Shown here piece by piece: positions 18,463-27,587 of a DNA stretch of 64,000 nucleotides. The translations under genes and the position numbers were made by a program. The DNA is from Streptomyces albiflavescens (GTDB taxonomy: Bacteria; Actinomycetota; Actinomycetes; Streptomycetales; Streptomycetaceae). Numbering within the stretch: position 1 is the first letter of the stretch; the number at the start of each line of letters is the position of its first letter. A model generated the notes under the pieces. The model saw only the letters and a list, made by a program, of their open reading frames with translations, had not been told where the DNA came from and did not search any database. Location of the stretch: assembly GCF_014645835.1 (NCBI RefSeq), contig NZ_BMMM01000001.1, positions 248,001-312,000 of the forward strand, read 5' to 3'.

Positions 18463-19575
18463 CTACCCGGCGGAAGGGGGCAGTTCCGGACGTCCTTCGC
18501 TCGGGCGCCGGTCCTGCGGCCGCCGGGGAGGGATCGGGCTGGTGGCGAAGTCCCGCGAGCCCGTCCACAGCGCGGGGACCACGTCGCCACGGCGGCACAA
18601 TTCGTACGCGACCGTCTCGTAGTTGACCCGCCAGCCGTGGAAGTCCGGCCAAGCCTGTTTCGCTGTCCGCTCGGCGGGGAAACCGGCCTCTTCCAGCATG
18701 GCGACGGCCGCGTCGAACTCCAGGAAGGACAGCTGGATCGGCGCCCCGGGACTGGGGTCCTGGTCGAACTCGAAGCGCAGTGAGCGGGCGATGTCGCGCA
18801 GCGCGGTGAAGCCCGCGCGCAGCACCAGGCGTGCCTCGGGCGGGGCGCTGTTCGGGGTGAGCGCCAGCTGCATGGCCGCCGCGTCCATGACGGCGACCAG
18901 GCCGACGATCCAACTGCGGTAGGGCCGCGGCGAACGGAACGCCAGCAGGACCGGGTACGTGGAGTGGCTCTCACCGATGTCCGAGGCGAGTCGCTCCCAG
19001 GCGCGGTACAGCTCGGGCAACGCGGTCTCGGTGTCGACCAGCCACTGCCGGGCGAGGATCTCCGGACCCCAGGCGGGTTCGCCCGCGCGTGCCTGGAGGA
19101 GGGTCACCTCCAGTTCGCGGCGGTTGTAGGCGGCGTACAGGGTGGGCAGGTACGCGATCTGCAGGGCGATCACCACCGGCCCGGTGGCCGCCGCCAGGAA
19201 GTCCACGACGGACAGGTGCAGTCTGGCGCCGCTGGCGAAGCCCAGGGTGAAAAGGCTGGAACCGGCCTCCCTGATGGACTGGGTCCAGGACAGCGTGGAC
19301 AGGGAGTGCAGCAGCAGTCCGAATCCGACCAGCGCGCCGCCGAGCCAGCTCGCGAGCATGCCGATCAGCATGAGCGGAGCCAGCCAGGTCTGCGCGCGGT
19401 CGTGCGCGTGGTAGCTGCCGCCGGGAGCGGCCAGACGCAGCAGCAGGCGCAGCGAGCGCCACCAGCGGATCACCAGCGGGGAGTAGAGCCCGCGGGGTAC
19501 GACGAGGGTGCGCAGGATGCTGACGAGAACCAACACCAGGAGCAGTCCGCCGGCCACGCCGGAGATCCATTTCAT
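18463..19575 (-). CDS. Membrane protein with K+-channel-like TM-pore-TM core
   Basis: A 370-residue protein with an N-terminal membrane segment (about 4-26), a second at about 67-92, a re-entrant-looking segment SSLFTLGFASGARLH, and a third at about 125-148, followed by a soluble helical domain of some 220 residues. SLFTLGFASG sits where bacterial two-segment potassium channels carry TVGYG, so an ion channel is plausible but the filter is degenerate. The C-terminal tail is rich in Pro and Arg. It lies 61 bases upstream of the pqqB-like gene on the same strand. Confidence 0.75.
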   Translation of the reverse strand: MKWISGVAGGLLLVLVLVSILRTLVVPRGLYSPLVIRWWRSLRLLLRLAAPGGSYHAHDRAQTWLAPLMLIGMLASWLGGALVGFGLLLHSLSTLSWTQSIREAGSSLFTLGFASGARLHLSVVDFLAAATGPVVIALQIAYLPTLYAAYNRRELEVTLLQARAGEPAWGPEILARQWLVDTETALPELYRAWERLASDIGESHSTYPVLLAFRSPRPYRSWIVGLVAVMDAAAMQLALTPNSAPPEARLVLRAGFTALRDIARSLRFEFDQDPSPGAPIQLSFLEFDAAVAMLEEAGFPAERTAKQAWPDFHGWRVNYETVAYELCRRGDVVPALWTGSRDFATSPIPPRRPQDRRPSEGRPELPPSAG

Positions 19576-20154
19576 GGGGTCATTGTCACGCCGGGAGCGT
19601 TCCGCTTCAGGCGGGGGTTGCCGGCTGCTCGCCGGGGAGCGCGCACGAGGGCGGTTGAGCTCGATCGTGTGAGGGTCGGCTTCCGGGCTTGCGGGCTTGT
19701 GGTGGCCTGGGCCGTTCGGGCTGCGGTGATCGTGCGATCCGGGACGCCGGGTGCGGGGTCGGCGTATGGGGCCCTGCTCCGCCGGAGTGATGGTTCAGGG
19801 CCTCCCCGTCGTCTCTGGCCGCGCCCATAGGGCCAGGTCGCGCCAGGAACGGTACGCGCCTCGGGGACGTGTCCCCTCGGCGCGGCGGTTCCGCAGGGCT
19901 CGCACCGACGGGCGACGGGCGGGACCGGAGCGGGCAGAGGGTGGGCCGGGGCGGGCCGGGCACCACGTGCCAGGTGCGCGGCGGTCGGCCGCCGACGCGG
20001 CGCACCGGTCACGGTTTCCGGACAGCGGCCTCGTGGCGTGGAGCGACTTCGGTGCCATAGGCACCTGGTTTGTGATCACGGCGGCCCTCGGGGAGCCGGG
20101 GAATGAGCGGTGTCGGCGCCGTCCATCCCCATCACGCCCGAGAACGGACGGCCG
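19576..20154. other. Intergenic stretch without a recognisable gene
   Basis: About 580 bases lie between the channel-like gene (start) and the SseB gene (stop), both on the minus strand. Open frames on both strands have an Arg/Pro/Ala composition typical of random reading in high-GC DNA, with no familiar domain. One perfect short palindrome, GGTGCC-ATA-GGCACC, lies at 20051-20065, about 90 bases behind the SseB stop. Confidence 0.5.
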
Positions 20155-20574
20155 TCAGATCTGCGGCCGGGCCAGCAGGGTGCGTACGCCCTCGGAGCTG
20201 AGAGTCAGACCGTGCGGCGAGCTGGCGTCGATCGTGAGCGACAAGTCGTCCGACGGCCACTGGGAGGCGAGCGCACCGAGCGGCACGAGGCGGTACCGGG
20301 AGACGGACGGGAGCAACTCGGCCATCTCCAGCTCCGATGTGAACACCGGCACCACCTGCTCGCCGCCCGGCTGGTCCAGGACGGGCAGCGCCACGGCCGT
20401 GGGGTCGGCGGCGTCCCGCTCATCGGCATCGTCGGGCACCGGGACCAGTACGTCGCTGCCGGCCAGCGCGTCCAGGGCGGCGGTGTCCTGCGTGTTCTCG
20501 ACGAGCGCGTTCAAAGCCTCCTGAGCCGGTGTCTCGCCCGTGGGCCGGTGGTGGTCGTTCAAGGGTGTGTCCAT
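20155..20574 (-). CDS. SseB-family protein
   Basis: A 139-residue acidic protein. It begins with NALVENTQDTAALDALAGSDVLVPVP and continues with VALPVLDQPGGEQVVPVFTSELEMAELLP, the pattern of the SseB N-terminal domain common in Streptomyces, often several copies per genome. A molecular function is not established. An upstream run of about 100 bases separates it from the flavin monooxygenase stop on the same strand. Confidence 0.82.
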   Translation of the reverse strand: MDTPLNDHHRPTGETPAQEALNALVENTQDTAALDALAGSDVLVPVPDDADERDAADPTAVALPVLDQPGGEQVVPVFTSELEMAELLPSVSRYRLVPLGALASQWPSDDLSLTIDASSPHGLTLSSEGVRTLLARPQI

Positions 20575-20679
20575 GTCAGATTCCCGGGTAGTGGCGGACG
20601 GACCACCCGGGACACATCGTTCCCGGGCGCAACGTCGGTCGCGTACCCGTCCTGAGCCGGGGCATTCCTCGTGTTCGCT

Positions 20680-21921
20680 TCAGGGCAGCAACGGGATGTC
20701 GTCCGACGGCAGGCCGAGGCGGTCGCGGCCGACGCGCCGGTGGAGCGGCTCGGCCATGGTCGGGCCGACATGGGTCCAGTACGTGGCCGCGTCCCGGAAG
20801 TAGCGCTGCATCCGCTCGCCGTCGCGCGCGTACCGGGAGCCCGCCGTGCGGAAGAGGATGCCGTGCAGCACATCCCAGGCCATGCGCCCCGCGGTGAGGA
20901 AGACGAGCGCGAGCCGGTTGTCCTCGGCGGGGGTGAACGCGGCCTCGCCCGAGACATTGCGCCGGCACGCCTCCATCCAGTCCTCCGCGTTGCGTTGGAG
21001 CGCCGCCTCAGCCGTGTGGATCGCTCCCAGCGCCTCACCCAAGTGCCGCTGGTAGTCGTGGAGTTCGGCCCGGGTGCGGCTCGCGTCCGCGATGAGCGGG
21101 CGTTCGGCGACGATTCGGGCGTACTCGTCCGCGGCCGCGTACGCGATGCCGATGACGATGGCGGCCAGCTCCCCGTGGAAGAAGCTGATCGCCCGTCCCG
21201 CGTACAGGGCGTCGCCGTGGAGTTTCGAGCCGGGTGTGCCGCCCTCGACGGGCAGGTCGAGCAGGCTCACCTCCTCGGTGAAGTGATTCGGGATGCGCCC
21301 CTGGTCGATGCGGATGCTGTTGGATCCGCTGCCGCGCAGGCCCAGTACGCCGTGCCAGTCGTCGACGACCGTCCAGATCGCGCGCGGCGCGACGAACAGG
21401 ACGAACGGTCCAGGCGGATCACCGGGCTTCTCGGGGGCCCGCAGGGTCTGGCCGACGTAGTGCGTCGAGTAGGGGGCGCCCGACGCATAGGGCCAGGTCC
21501 CATCGAGTACGACGTGACCGTCGCCGTCGGGCCGGGCGACGCCGATCGGTACGACGGTGGAGGCGGCGCGGAAGTCTCCGTCGTCCCCGAAGATCTCGTC
21601 CTGCGCCTTCTCGTCGAAAAGGGTGGCGACCTGGAGGACGTGGGCGGCGGTGAGGGACAGGGCCCAGCCGGTGGAGGGACAGCCGCGGGCGATCTCGGTG
21701 ACCACGCGGTAGAAGGTGGGCAGGCCGAACTCGTATCCGCCGTAGCGACGCGGTTGCAGGATCCGGTAGAACCCGGCCCGCAGGAAGTCGTCGTGGGTGT
21801 CCTTCGGATAGTGCGTCAACCGCTCGGTCTCCGGCTGCCGTTCGAGCAGTGCGGGCCGCATCGCCACGGCCCGCTCGATCAGTTCGCGTTCGGTGAGTCC
21901 CGGTTCGGGAACGGCGATCAC
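20680..21921 (-). CDS. Acyl-CoA-dehydrogenase-fold flavin monooxygenase (HsaA/HpaB-like, class D)
   Basis: A 413-residue protein with the ACAD fold: an N-terminal helical part, YGGYEFGLPTFYRVVTEIARGCPSTGWALSL, a beta domain with GTWPYASGA, and a C-terminal helical bundle containing ISFFHGELAAIVIGIAYAAADEYA. These features match two-component monooxygenases of the HsaA/HpaB type rather than true acyl-CoA dehydrogenases, since the catalytic Glu context is absent. They need a separate flavin reductase, which is not nearby. Substrate unknown. It is divergent from the encapsulin operon. Confidence 0.82.
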   Translation of the reverse strand: MIAVPEPGLTERELIERAVAMRPALLERQPETERLTHYPKDTHDDFLRAGFYRILQPRRYGGYEFGLPTFYRVVTEIARGCPSTGWALSLTAAHVLQVATLFDEKAQDEIFGDDGDFRAASTVVPIGVARPDGDGHVVLDGTWPYASGAPYSTHYVGQTLRAPEKPGDPPGPFVLFVAPRAIWTVVDDWHGVLGLRGSGSNSIRIDQGRIPNHFTEEVSLLDLPVEGGTPGSKLHGDALYAGRAISFFHGELAAIVIGIAYAAADEYARIVAERPLIADASRTRAELHDYQRHLGEALGAIHTAEAALQRNAEDWMEACRRNVSGEAAFTPAEDNRLALVFLTAGRMAWDVLHGILFRTAGSRYARDGERMQRYFRDAATYWTHVGPTMAEPLHRRVGRDRLGLPSDDIPLLP

Positions 21922-22229
21922 AGTGCCTCCCGACGGGTGGGGCCGTCATTGCGCGTGCAATACATGTGATTGAACACGGCAACCGCTGCGGTGTACCCAC
22001 CGGATAACGCCAAGTAGGTTGATCCGCCGGTCGGTTGAAGCGCTTGCCTGTCCGCCGGGGGGCGCAAGGGGAGTGACTTCCATGCGGGGCGTGCTCCCGT
22101 ACGCCGCTCGCACAGGTTACTCACCGTCACCAAATTGCTGTAGATCTTTATACGGAGCGTGACGACGCAAGAGGCCGTCGCGCTGCCATCAGTCTACGAA
22201 AACCCACAGCTACAGGAACGAGGCAACCG
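21922..22229. promoter_or_regulatory. Divergent promoter region of the encapsulin/2-MIB operon
   Basis: These 308 bases separate the flavin monooxygenase (minus) from the encapsulin gene (plus). The part from about 22110 to 22160 is locally AT-rich, with GGTTACTCACCGTCACC followed by AAATTGCTG and TTTATACGG, the likeliest promoter. The repeated TGAC/TGAG-type half sites there could bind a developmental regulator (inference). The encapsulin ATG has CGAGG 6 bases upstream. Confidence 0.5.
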
Positions 22230-23657
22230 ATGCCGCTCGAAACAGTCACGGCCCCGGCCGGAGGCGCCACGACGCAGGATCAGGAACAGCAGAGCCTCGG
22301 TACGGCAGCGGCGCGCAATCTCGCCACGACGACCAAGTCCGAACCCCAGATGCAGGGCATCAGCTCGCGCTGGCTGTCCCGGATGCTGCCATGGGTGAAC
22401 GTGCCGGGTGCCATGTACCGGGTGAACCGCCGCCTCTCGTACACCCTGGGCGACGGCCGGGTCTCGTTCGTGAAGACCGGCGCGAAGGTGCAGGTCGTCC
22501 CGGCCGAGCTGGGTGAACTGCCGCTGCTGCGCGGCTTCGTCGACGGCGACGTGCTCGGCGCGCTGGCGGACAAGTTCGTGCAGAAGGAGTTCGAACCCGG
22601 CCAGGTCATCGTGCACGCCGGCCGCAAGGCGGACCACGTCTACCTGATCGCGCACGGCAAGGTGGAGAAGATCGGCGAGGGACCGTACGGCGACGAGTCG
22701 ATCCTCGGTCTGATGGCCAACGGGGACTCCTTCGGCGGCCAGGTCCTCGCGGGGAGTGCCAAGAAGTGGGACTTCACGGCGCGCGCCGCGACCGCCACGA
22801 CAGTCCTCGCTCTGCCGCTCACCGCGTACAAGGCCGTCGCCGATCGCCACGAGGGCCTGCGCAACCACGTCCAGCGGATCAGCTCCAACGGACACCAGAA
22901 GATGAACAAGTCCGGCGAGGCCGAGATCACCCTCAGCTCGGGGCACGTCGGGGAGGCCGCACTTCCGGGCACGTTCGCGGACTACGAGCTGCAGCCGCGC
23001 GAGTACGAGCTGAGCGTGGCTCAGACGGTGCTGCGCGTGCACAGCCGGGTCGCCGACCTCTACAACGAGCCGATGAACCAGACCCAGCAGCAGCTGCGCC
23101 TGACCATCGAGGCGCTGCGCGAGCGTCAGGAGTACGAGCTGGTCAACAACCAGGACTTCGGGCTGCTCCACAACGCCGACTTCGACCAGCGGATCTCCAC
23201 CTACTCGGGCCCGCCGACCCCCGACGACCTGGACGAACTGCTGAGCATGCGGCGCGGCACCCGCTGTCTGTTCGCCCACCCGCGCGCGATCGCCGCCTTC
23301 GGCCGGGAGTGCAACAAGCGCGGCATCTACTTCGGCGGCATCGAGCTGAACGGCCATCACCTGCCCGCCTGGCGCGGGGTTCCGCTGCTGCCGTGCGGCA
23401 AGATCCCGGTCAGCAAGGCCAACACCTCGTCGATCATCGCGATGCGTACGGGCGAGGACGACCAGGGTGTGATCGGCCTGTACCAGACCGGGATTCCGGA
23501 CGAGGTCGAGCCCGGTCTGAACGTACGGTTCATGGGCATCGACGAGAAGGCGATCATCTCCTACCTGGTCAGCACGTACTACTCCGCGGCCGTCCTCGTA
23601 CCGGACGCCCTCGGCATCCTGGAGAACGTCGAGGTCGCCCGTACGAACGGGAGCTGA
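22230..23657 (+). CDS. eshA: Family 2B encapsulin shell protein with cyclic-nucleotide-binding domain (EshA)
   Basis: A 475-residue protein long annotated as a Crp/Fnr-type regulator EshA and now known to be a family 2 encapsulin: an HK97-type capsid subunit interrupted by a cyclic-nucleotide-binding domain. The CNB part is seen at about residues 95-205 ([34 protein letters not shown]). No helix-turn-helix is present. The C-terminal part ([19 protein letters not shown] to the end) is the capsid core. The first 40 residues are flexible and Gln/Ala/Thr-rich. It is followed 5 bases later by the terpene cyclase, its expected cargo. Confidence 0.92.
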   Translation: MPLETVTAPAGGATTQDQEQQSLGTAAARNLATTTKSEPQMQGISSRWLSRMLPWVNVPGAMYRVNRRLSYTLGDGRVSFVKTGAKVQVVPAELGELPLLRGFVDGDVLGALADKFVQKEFEPGQVIVHAGRKADHVYLIAHGKVEKIGEGPYGDESILGLMANGDSFGGQVLAGSAKKWDFTARAATATTVLALPLTAYKAVADRHEGLRNHVQRISSNGHQKMNKSGEAEITLSSGHVGEAALPGTFADYELQPREYELSVAQTVLRVHSRVADLYNEPMNQTQQQLRLTIEALRERQEYELVNNQDFGLLHNADFDQRISTYSGPPTPDDLDELLSMRRGTRCLFAHPRAIAAFGRECNKRGIYFGGIELNGHHLPAWRGVPLLPCGKIPVSKANTSSIIAMRTGEDDQGVIGLYQTGIPDEVEPGLNVRFMGIDEKAIISYLVSTYYSAAVLVPDALGILENVEVARTNGS

Positions 23658-23662
23658 CGACT

Positions 23663-24979
23663 GTGTCGTTGATCTCCCGGGTCGTCGCACCCGTGGCGGG
23701 CCATGACATGGCGGGGCTGGTACGGGCGCTGCTGTCGGCGCGGTCGTCGGCACCACTGCGGCTGCCCGTCCCCTCTAAGGCGGCGCGCGGTCCACGGCTG
23801 CCGTCCGCTCCGACGGGGCTGGGCACGTCCGCGGCACGGATCGGCTCTCCCGCGGTGGGGATCGCCTCCCCTGCGATGCGGATCCCCACGCCTGCGGTGG
23901 GGGTCACCCCGCCTTCGCCCGCTTCGATGCGCTCCCCAGTCCTGCCCTCGGGGCCGACGGGACTGGGCACCTCGGCCACCCGGCTGCGGGCTCCGGAGCC
24001 ACGCCCGGAGCCCGAACCGGCGGCGGATCCCGCTCCGAAACTGCACTGTCCGCCCGCCGTCCGCGACGACCGCGCCCTCGGCGAGACCGTCACCGAGCGG
24101 CTGGTCGAGTGGGCGGAGGAGGTCGGGATCTACCCTGGCCAGCTCGACAAGATCCGCAAGGCCGACTTCGGGCGGCTGATCATGCTGGCGCACCCGGAGT
24201 CGGACGACCCCGACCGGCTCCTGGCGGCGGCGAAGTGCGCGCTCGCGGAGTGGTCCGTCGACGACCACTACGTGGACGGAGAGGTAGAGGAAGCGCGGCC
24301 CGAACTGCTGGGGCAGCGCCTCGCGATCGCCCACTCGGTGATCGACCAGGCGCATCTCCCCCTGACATACGCACCGCAGTTGGAGGAGGTCGTGCGGGCG
24401 GACCCCGTCATGCGCGCCCTCCGGTCGAGTCTCGACAACCTCGCCCGGTACGCGACGACGTCTCAGGTACGCCGGCTCCGCCACGAGCTGGGGATCATGT
24501 TCGTCGCCTACAACCAGGAAGGCGTCTGGCACACGGCCGAACAGACCCCGCCGGTCTGGGAGTTCCTGATGCACCGGCACGAGAACAGCTTCGTGCCGTG
24601 CATGGTGCTGGTCGACGCGGTCGCGGGATACGAGTTGCCGTACGGCGAATTCGCCGACCCCCGGGTGCGCCGCGCCTTCACCATGGCGGGCACGGCGAGC
24701 GTGATCGTCAACGACCTCTACTCCATGGGCAAGGAGGATCCCACGGACTTCAGCCTGCCCCGGCTGATCGCGTCCGAGGACCAGTGCTCCCTGGAGGAGG
24801 CGGTCGACCGGACCGTCGAGGTCCACAACGAACTCATGCACACCTTCGAGGCCGAGGCCGCGGCCCTCGCCGCCGCCGGCTCCCCCGAGCTGCGCCGCTT
24901 CCTGGCCGGCACCTGGGCCTGGCTCGGCGGCAGCCGCGAATGGCACGCCGGCAGCGCCCGCTACACCACGGCCGCCTGA
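23663..24979 (+). CDS. 2-methylisoborneol synthase (terpene cyclase)
   Basis: Cyclises 2-methylgeranyl diphosphate to the earthy odorant 2-methylisoborneol. The 438-residue protein has a disordered Pro/Ala-rich N-terminus of about 125 residues, then the class I cyclase core with the Asp-rich metal motif DDHYVD (200-205) and the NSE triad N350-x3-S354-x3-E358 (VNDLYSMGKE), and the conserved WLGG..EWH end. GTG 23663 follows GGGAG by 9 bases; ATG 23708 is an alternative. The N-terminus carries two copies of a 14-residue motif, probably for packaging into the upstream encapsulin. Confidence 0.93.
   Translation: MSLISRVVAPVAGHDMAGLVRALLSARSSAPLRLPVPSKAARGPRLPSAPTGLGTSAARIGSPAVGIASPAMRIPTPAVGVTPPSPASMRSPVLPSGPTGLGTSATRLRAPEPRPEPEPAADPAPKLHCPPAVRDDRALGETVTERLVEWAEEVGIYPGQLDKIRKADFGRLIMLAHPESDDPDRLLAAAKCALAEWSVDDHYVDGEVEEARPELLGQRLAIAHSVIDQAHLPLTYAPQLEEVVRADPVMRALRSSLDNLARYATTSQVRRLRHELGIMFVAYNQEGVWHTAEQTPPVWEFLMHRHENSFVPCMVLVDAVAGYELPYGEFADPRVRRAFTMAGTASVIVNDLYSMGKEDPTDFSLPRLIASEDQCSLEEAVDRTVEVHNELMHTFEAEAAALAAAGSPELRRFLAGTWAWLGGSREWHAGSARYTTAA
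23798..23983 (+). repeat. Two copies of a 14-residue cargo-type motif in 2-MIB synthase
   Basis: Codons 46-59 (23798-23839) encode LPSAPTGLGTSAAR and codons 94-107 (23942-23983) encode LPSGPTGLGTSATR, 48 residues apart in an otherwise disordered Pro/Ser-rich region. Between them lie short SPA/TPA repeats. The strong conservation of the two copies inside a low-complexity region suggests selection, most simply as docking peptides for the encapsulin interior (inference). Confidence 0.75.
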
Positions 24980-25018
24980 TACCTCAACGCCCTTCACCCG
25001 CAAGGAGATTGGATCACC

Positions 25019-25888
25019 ATGCCTGTCACCGACATGGAAATGATCGCCATGGACAAGGTCCTGCGCACCGAGTACCAGAAGTCCGTCGCCGACTACTGGA
25101 ACGCGGAGAGGAACGCGGTCAACCTCCGGCTCGGCGAGGTCGACGACCTCTACCACCACCACTACGGCATCGGCGACTACGACCCGTCCGTTCTGCAGGG
25201 CCCCGCGGACACCCGCGAGCAGCGCATGATCGAGGAGATGCACCGCCTGGAGACCGCGCAGGCGGACGTCCTCCTCGACCACCTCGGCCCGATCAGGCCG
25301 GCGGACCACCTGCTGGACGCCGGCTCGGGCCGCGGCGGCACCAGCATCATGGCCAACGCCCGCTTCGACTGCTCGGTGGACGGCGTGAGCATCTCGGAGC
25401 AGCAGGTCGCCTTCGCTAACGACCAGGCCGCCCGCCGCAAGGTGTCCGACAAGGTCCGCTTCCACTTCCGCAATATGCTCGACACGGGCTTCGCCACCGG
25501 TTCGCGACGCGGCATCTGGACCAACGAGACCACGATGTACGTCGACCTCCTCGAGCTGTACGGGGAGTTCTCCCGGCTGCTGGAGCCCGGTGGCCGTTAC
25601 GTGTGCATCACCGGGTGCTCCAACGACGTCAAGGGCATGCGCTCCAAGGCCGTCAGCAAGATCGACGAGCACTACACCTGCAACATCCACCCGCGCAGCG
25701 AGTACTTCAGGGCGATGGCCGCGAACAACCTCGTCCCCATCAACGTCGTCGATCTGACCGCGGCGACCATTCCGTACTGGGAGCTGCGGGCCAAGTCCTC
25801 CGTGACGACCGGCATCGAGGAGGCGTTCCTGACGGCGTACAAGGAGGGCAGCTTCCACTACCTGTTGATCGCGGCCGACCGCATCTGA
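25019..25888 (+). CDS. Geranyl diphosphate 2-C-methyltransferase
   Basis: Transfers a methyl group from S-adenosylmethionine to C2 of geranyl diphosphate, the first dedicated step to 2-methylisoborneol. The 289-residue protein has a Rossmann core with the SAM motif LLDAGSGRGGTSIMA, and the family-typical YHHHYGIGDYDPSVL segment and WTNETTMYVDL. ATG 25019 is preceded by AAGGAG. Third gene of the operon, 39 bases after the cyclase, with a terminator hairpin 10 bases after its stop. Confidence 0.95.
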   Translation: MPVTDMEMIAMDKVLRTEYQKSVADYWNAERNAVNLRLGEVDDLYHHHYGIGDYDPSVLQGPADTREQRMIEEMHRLETAQADVLLDHLGPIRPADHLLDAGSGRGGTSIMANARFDCSVDGVSISEQQVAFANDQAARRKVSDKVRFHFRNMLDTGFATGSRRGIWTNETTMYVDLLELYGEFSRLLEPGGRYVCITGCSNDVKGMRSKAVSKIDEHYTCNIHPRSEYFRAMAANNLVPINVVDLTAATIPYWELRAKSSVTTGIEEAFLTAYKEGSFHYLLIAADRI

Positions 25889-25897
25889 TGTGAGAGT

Positions 25898-25926
25898 GGG
25901 GCCCGGCTCCTCAAGATCCGGGCCCC
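25898..25926 (+). terminator. Terminator hairpin of the 2-MIB operon
   Basis: Arms GGGGCCCGG (25898-25906) and CCGGGCCCC (25918-25926) form a perfect 9-base-pair stem with an 11-base loop just after the methyltransferase stop. No U-tract. Confidence 0.65.
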
Positions 25927-26055
25927 GCACACCTGCACGGGATCGCAGAGCGAATGCACTGGATCGCAGAGCGAACGGGGCTCAGGGTGAAAACGAACCA
26001 GTAGTGGTGACCGGCGCCCACGCGCGGAGGGAGTGTCGGCGCCTAGCTTGGGTCC

Positions 26056-27321
26056 ATGCCGATGCAACCCTGGTTCACCGATGCCAAGCTGGGCATCTTC
26101 ATCCACTACGGCATCTACGCCGTCGACGGATGGGCCGAGTCCTGGTCCTTCTACACGGGCGAGGTCTCGCACGAGCAATACATGAAACAGCTCGACGGCT
26201 TCACCGCGTCGCACTACGACCCGCGGGCCTGGGCCCAGTTCTTCGCCCGTGTCGGCGCCCAGTACGCGGTGCTGACCACCAAGCACCACGACGGCGTCGC
26301 TCTGTGGGACACCGCCCACGGCGACCTGAACGTCGTCCGGCACACACCGGCCGGCCGTGACCTGGTCAGCGGATTCGCGGACGCTCTGCGCGAGCAGGGC
26401 CTGAAGGTCGGCCTCTACTACTCGCACTCCGACTGGAACCACCCCGACTACCCGAGCATCAGGCATGTCGAGCCCGGCGACGAGCCCCCGAGCCGGTACT
26501 CCCACGCCGAGCCCGGCAAGGAGGACCCGGCGGCCTGGGAGCGCTACCTGGCCTACCGCGACGGCCAGGTCGGCGAACTCGTCGACCGCTTCCGCCCGGA
26601 CCTGCTCTGGTTCGACGGCGAGTGGGAGCGCACCGAGGAGCAGTGGGGGATCCGCGAACTGGCCGAGCTGATCCTCACGGGCAATCCGGACACCGTCCTC
26701 AACGCCCGCATGCTCGGTTACGGCGACTACGCCACTCCCGAGCAGGGCGTTCCGCTGCAGGCCCCCGACGGCCCCTGGGAACTGTGCCTGACGGTCAACG
26801 ACTCGTGGAGCTACCGGCCGAAGGACCGCGACTTCAAGTCGGTGCGCCAGCTGGTGCGTTACTTCACGGAGACGATCGGGATGGGCGGCAATCTGCTGCT
26901 CGGAGTCGGCCCCCGGGAGGACGGAACGATCCCCGAGGAGCAGGTCGAACGTGTCGAGGGTCTGGGCGCGTGGATCGCGCACCACAGCGATGCCGTGTAC
27001 GGGACGGTCGCCGGACTGCCCGCCGGACACCACTACGGCCCCAGCACCCTGTCCGCCGACCGGCGCACGCTCTACCTGATGTGCTTCGACGCGCCGCGCG
27101 AGTCCGTCGCGATCCGCGGACTGCGCAACGCGGTACGACGGGTGACCGTCCTCGGCACGGGCACCGAACTGGACCACCACATCACCGGCGGACTGGACGC
27201 GGTACCTGGCGTGACCTGGATCGACGCCCCTGCCGCGGCGGACCTCGACGCATACGCCACCGTGCTCGCGGTCGAGCTGGACGGGGAGCTGGACCTCTAT
27301 CGGGGCACCGGGCGGGACTGA
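26056..27321 (+). CDS. Alpha-L-fucosidase (GH29)
   Basis: A 421-residue retaining glycosidase. Motifs: WFTDAKLGIFIHYGIYAV at the N-terminus, YAVLTTKHHDGVALWDT, and LLWFDGEWE with the nucleophile Asp at about residue 190. The region NLLLGVGPREDGTIP ends the catalytic barrel and a C-terminal beta domain follows. No signal peptide is seen, so it probably acts on imported fucosides in the cytoplasm. No transporter or sugar regulator adjoins it, and it is closed by its own strong hairpin, so it appears to be a single-gene unit. Confidence 0.92.
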   Translation: MPMQPWFTDAKLGIFIHYGIYAVDGWAESWSFYTGEVSHEQYMKQLDGFTASHYDPRAWAQFFARVGAQYAVLTTKHHDGVALWDTAHGDLNVVRHTPAGRDLVSGFADALREQGLKVGLYYSHSDWNHPDYPSIRHVEPGDEPPSRYSHAEPGKEDPAAWERYLAYRDGQVGELVDRFRPDLLWFDGEWERTEEQWGIRELAELILTGNPDTVLNARMLGYGDYATPEQGVPLQAPDGPWELCLTVNDSWSYRPKDRDFKSVRQLVRYFTETIGMGGNLLLGVGPREDGTIPEEQVERVEGLGAWIAHHSDAVYGTVAGLPAGHHYGPSTLSADRRTLYLMCFDAPRESVAIRGLRNAVRRVTVLGTGTELDHHITGGLDAVPGVTWIDAPAAADLDAYATVLAVELDGELDLYRGTGRD

Positions 27322-27331
27322 ACGTGACGAC

Positions 27332-27360
27332 GGGCCTTCGGAGGGAGTCTCCGAAGGCCC
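27332..27360 (+). terminator. Terminator hairpin of the fucosidase gene
   Basis: Perfect 12-base-pair stem, GGGCCTTCGGAG and CTCCGAAGGCCC, with a 5-base loop, starting 11 bases after the stop codon. Confidence 0.8.
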
Positions 27361-27587
27361 CTCCACGCCTGGAGGTCAGCCGAACTCCCGAGACAGCTGG
27401 AGGTGGTCGGGGTCGAGCAGGCTCACGACATGTTCGACGAAGGACCCGTCGGCCGCGCGGCTGTTAGCGAACCGGGATCCGGCTCGCAGAGGTCTGGGCA
27501 CGCGGTGAGAAGCTGTGCCCGAACCGGCGTACTCAAGGTCGAGGGGCACCAGCCACCGAGCCCTTCCCTACCGGAGGTACCTCACCT

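Noticed and set aside
19576..20154. Possible genes in the 580-base gap (frames of 130-250 codons on both strands)
   Set aside because: Arg/Pro/Ala-rich translations without domains or ribosome sites, typical of random high-GC reading.
22230..23657. Crp/Fnr transcription factor annotation for the cyclic-nucleotide-binding protein
   Set aside because: No helix-turn-helix is present, and the C-terminal part plus position before 2-MIB synthase match the family 2B encapsulin shell.
27322..27587. Zur box ahead of the DUF318/TIGR03943 pair
   Set aside because: The expected AT-rich palindrome is not present in the 230 bases upstream of the GTG.
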